NCBI GenBank assembly: GCA_943325595.2
Contig: CALPQA020000159.1
Coordinates: 1 to 5,562, forward strand
DNA length: 5,562 nucleotides
DNA from: Auritidibacter sp. Marseille-P8566
GTDB taxonomy: Bacteria > Bacteroidota > Bacteroidia > Flavobacteriales > Flavobacteriaceae
Reading direction: 5' to 3'
In this document: positions 5,308 through 5,562 of the stretch, in pieces
Position numbering within the stretch: position 1 is the stretch's first letter
How the letters are laid out: each line of letters opens with the position of its first letter
Program-made: the position numbers and the translations under genes
The notes under the pieces: generated by a model
What the model was told of the DNA's origin: nothing
What the model saw: the letters and a program-made list of their open reading frames with translations, nothing else
The model's database searches: none

Positions 5308-5562
5308 ATGAAAAAAATAGTTGAATACAGAAAGTTATTAAATGTAGATAAAACTGCAGAACTAAAAGATTTAAAAACCATCTATCGTAATGCGATGAAA
5401 GAAGCACATCCTGATAAATTTCAAGGTGATGATGCTGGTTTGCAACAAGCTGAAGAAAACAGCAAAAAAATCATTGAAGCATACCATTTTTTGGTTAGTA
5501 TCAATCCTGAAACTATCAAACAAAACTTACCAGAATACACTGAAACTATTGCCACTTCAACA
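5308..5562 (+). CDS. J-domain (DnaJ-like) protein, N-terminal part, 3' end outside window
   Basis: The first 85 codons of a gene that runs off the window. Residues 4-63 form a J domain: helix I around YRKLLNVDKTAELKDLK, helix II IYRNAMKEA, the diagnostic HPD loop at 34-36 followed by K37, and helix III AEENSKKIIEAYHFLV. The HPD motif is the element that stimulates the ATPase of Hsp70 (DnaK), so a DnaK partner is expected. Residues 64-85 (NPETIKQNLPEYTET...) leave the J domain and begin a linker. The stretch resembles flavobacterial proteins that join an N-terminal J-like domain to a C-terminal KTSC domain. That is recollection, and the C-terminal part cannot be seen here. The ATG at 5308 follows a strong promoter and gives a J domain starting at the usual place. 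The upstream ATG at 5292 is in another frame and stops quickly. Confidence 0.88.
   Translation, partial: MKKIVEYRKLLNVDKTAELKDLKTIYRNAMKEAHPDKFQGDDAGLQQAEENSKKIIEAYHFLVSINPETIKQNLPEYTETIATST

Noticed and set aside
5254..5323. Short upstream reading frames in the J-domain leader (ATG at 5254, 5271 and 5292)
   Set aside because: They encode 3, 4 and 10 residues with no sign of a leader-peptide attenuator such as a run of one amino acid or a terminator hairpin. They fit chance in AT-rich DNA.

Overview
This AT-rich window looks like chromosome from a Flavobacterium-like member of the Bacteroidetes. Three things point there: a type IX secretion system (T9SS) type B C-terminal sorting domain, a PorP/SprF-family outer membrane protein, and a textbook Bacteroidetes promoter (TTG-N19-TAnnTTTG). 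Upstream A-rich stretches stand in for Shine-Dalgarno sites. The assignment is by pattern recognition; no database search was possible.

Region 1 (1-4506, + strand) is a co-directional three-gene block with gaps of 52 and 11 bases. (a) The 3' part of a large secreted repeat protein begins before the window. It has four HYR/Ig-like cysteine-bearing repeats, a pre-terminal domain and a type B T9SS sorting domain. (b) A 303-residue PorP/SprF-like outer membrane protein follows. (c) A 644-residue periplasmic protein follows that, with the order TPR, beta-propeller (PD40), carboxypeptidase-regulatory-like domain and OmpA-like peptidoglycan-binding domain. This is the architecture known from PorE. 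The likely reading is a secretion and anchoring cassette: the repeat protein is exported through the T9SS, the PorP/SprF partner holds it at the outer membrane, and the OmpA-domain protein ties the complex to peptidoglycan. A hairpin with a T tract at 4517-4558 closes the block.

Region 2 (4559-5047, - strand) is a convergent gene for a small CAP (SCP/PR-1 fold) lipoprotein. Its stop codon abuts the terminator's T tract.

Region 3 (5048-5562) is a 260-base divergent intergenic region. It carries an imperfect palindrome (5180-5210) overlapping a strong + strand promoter (5207-5236). The first 85 codons of a J-domain protein follow and run off the window end.

No RNA genes, insertion sequences, CRISPR arrays or attachment sites were seen. 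The most noteworthy points are the three-gene type B/SprF/PorE-like cassette, the two near-identical repeats with unusual serine codon use, and the palindrome over the -33 element. None of these amounts to a clearly new system.
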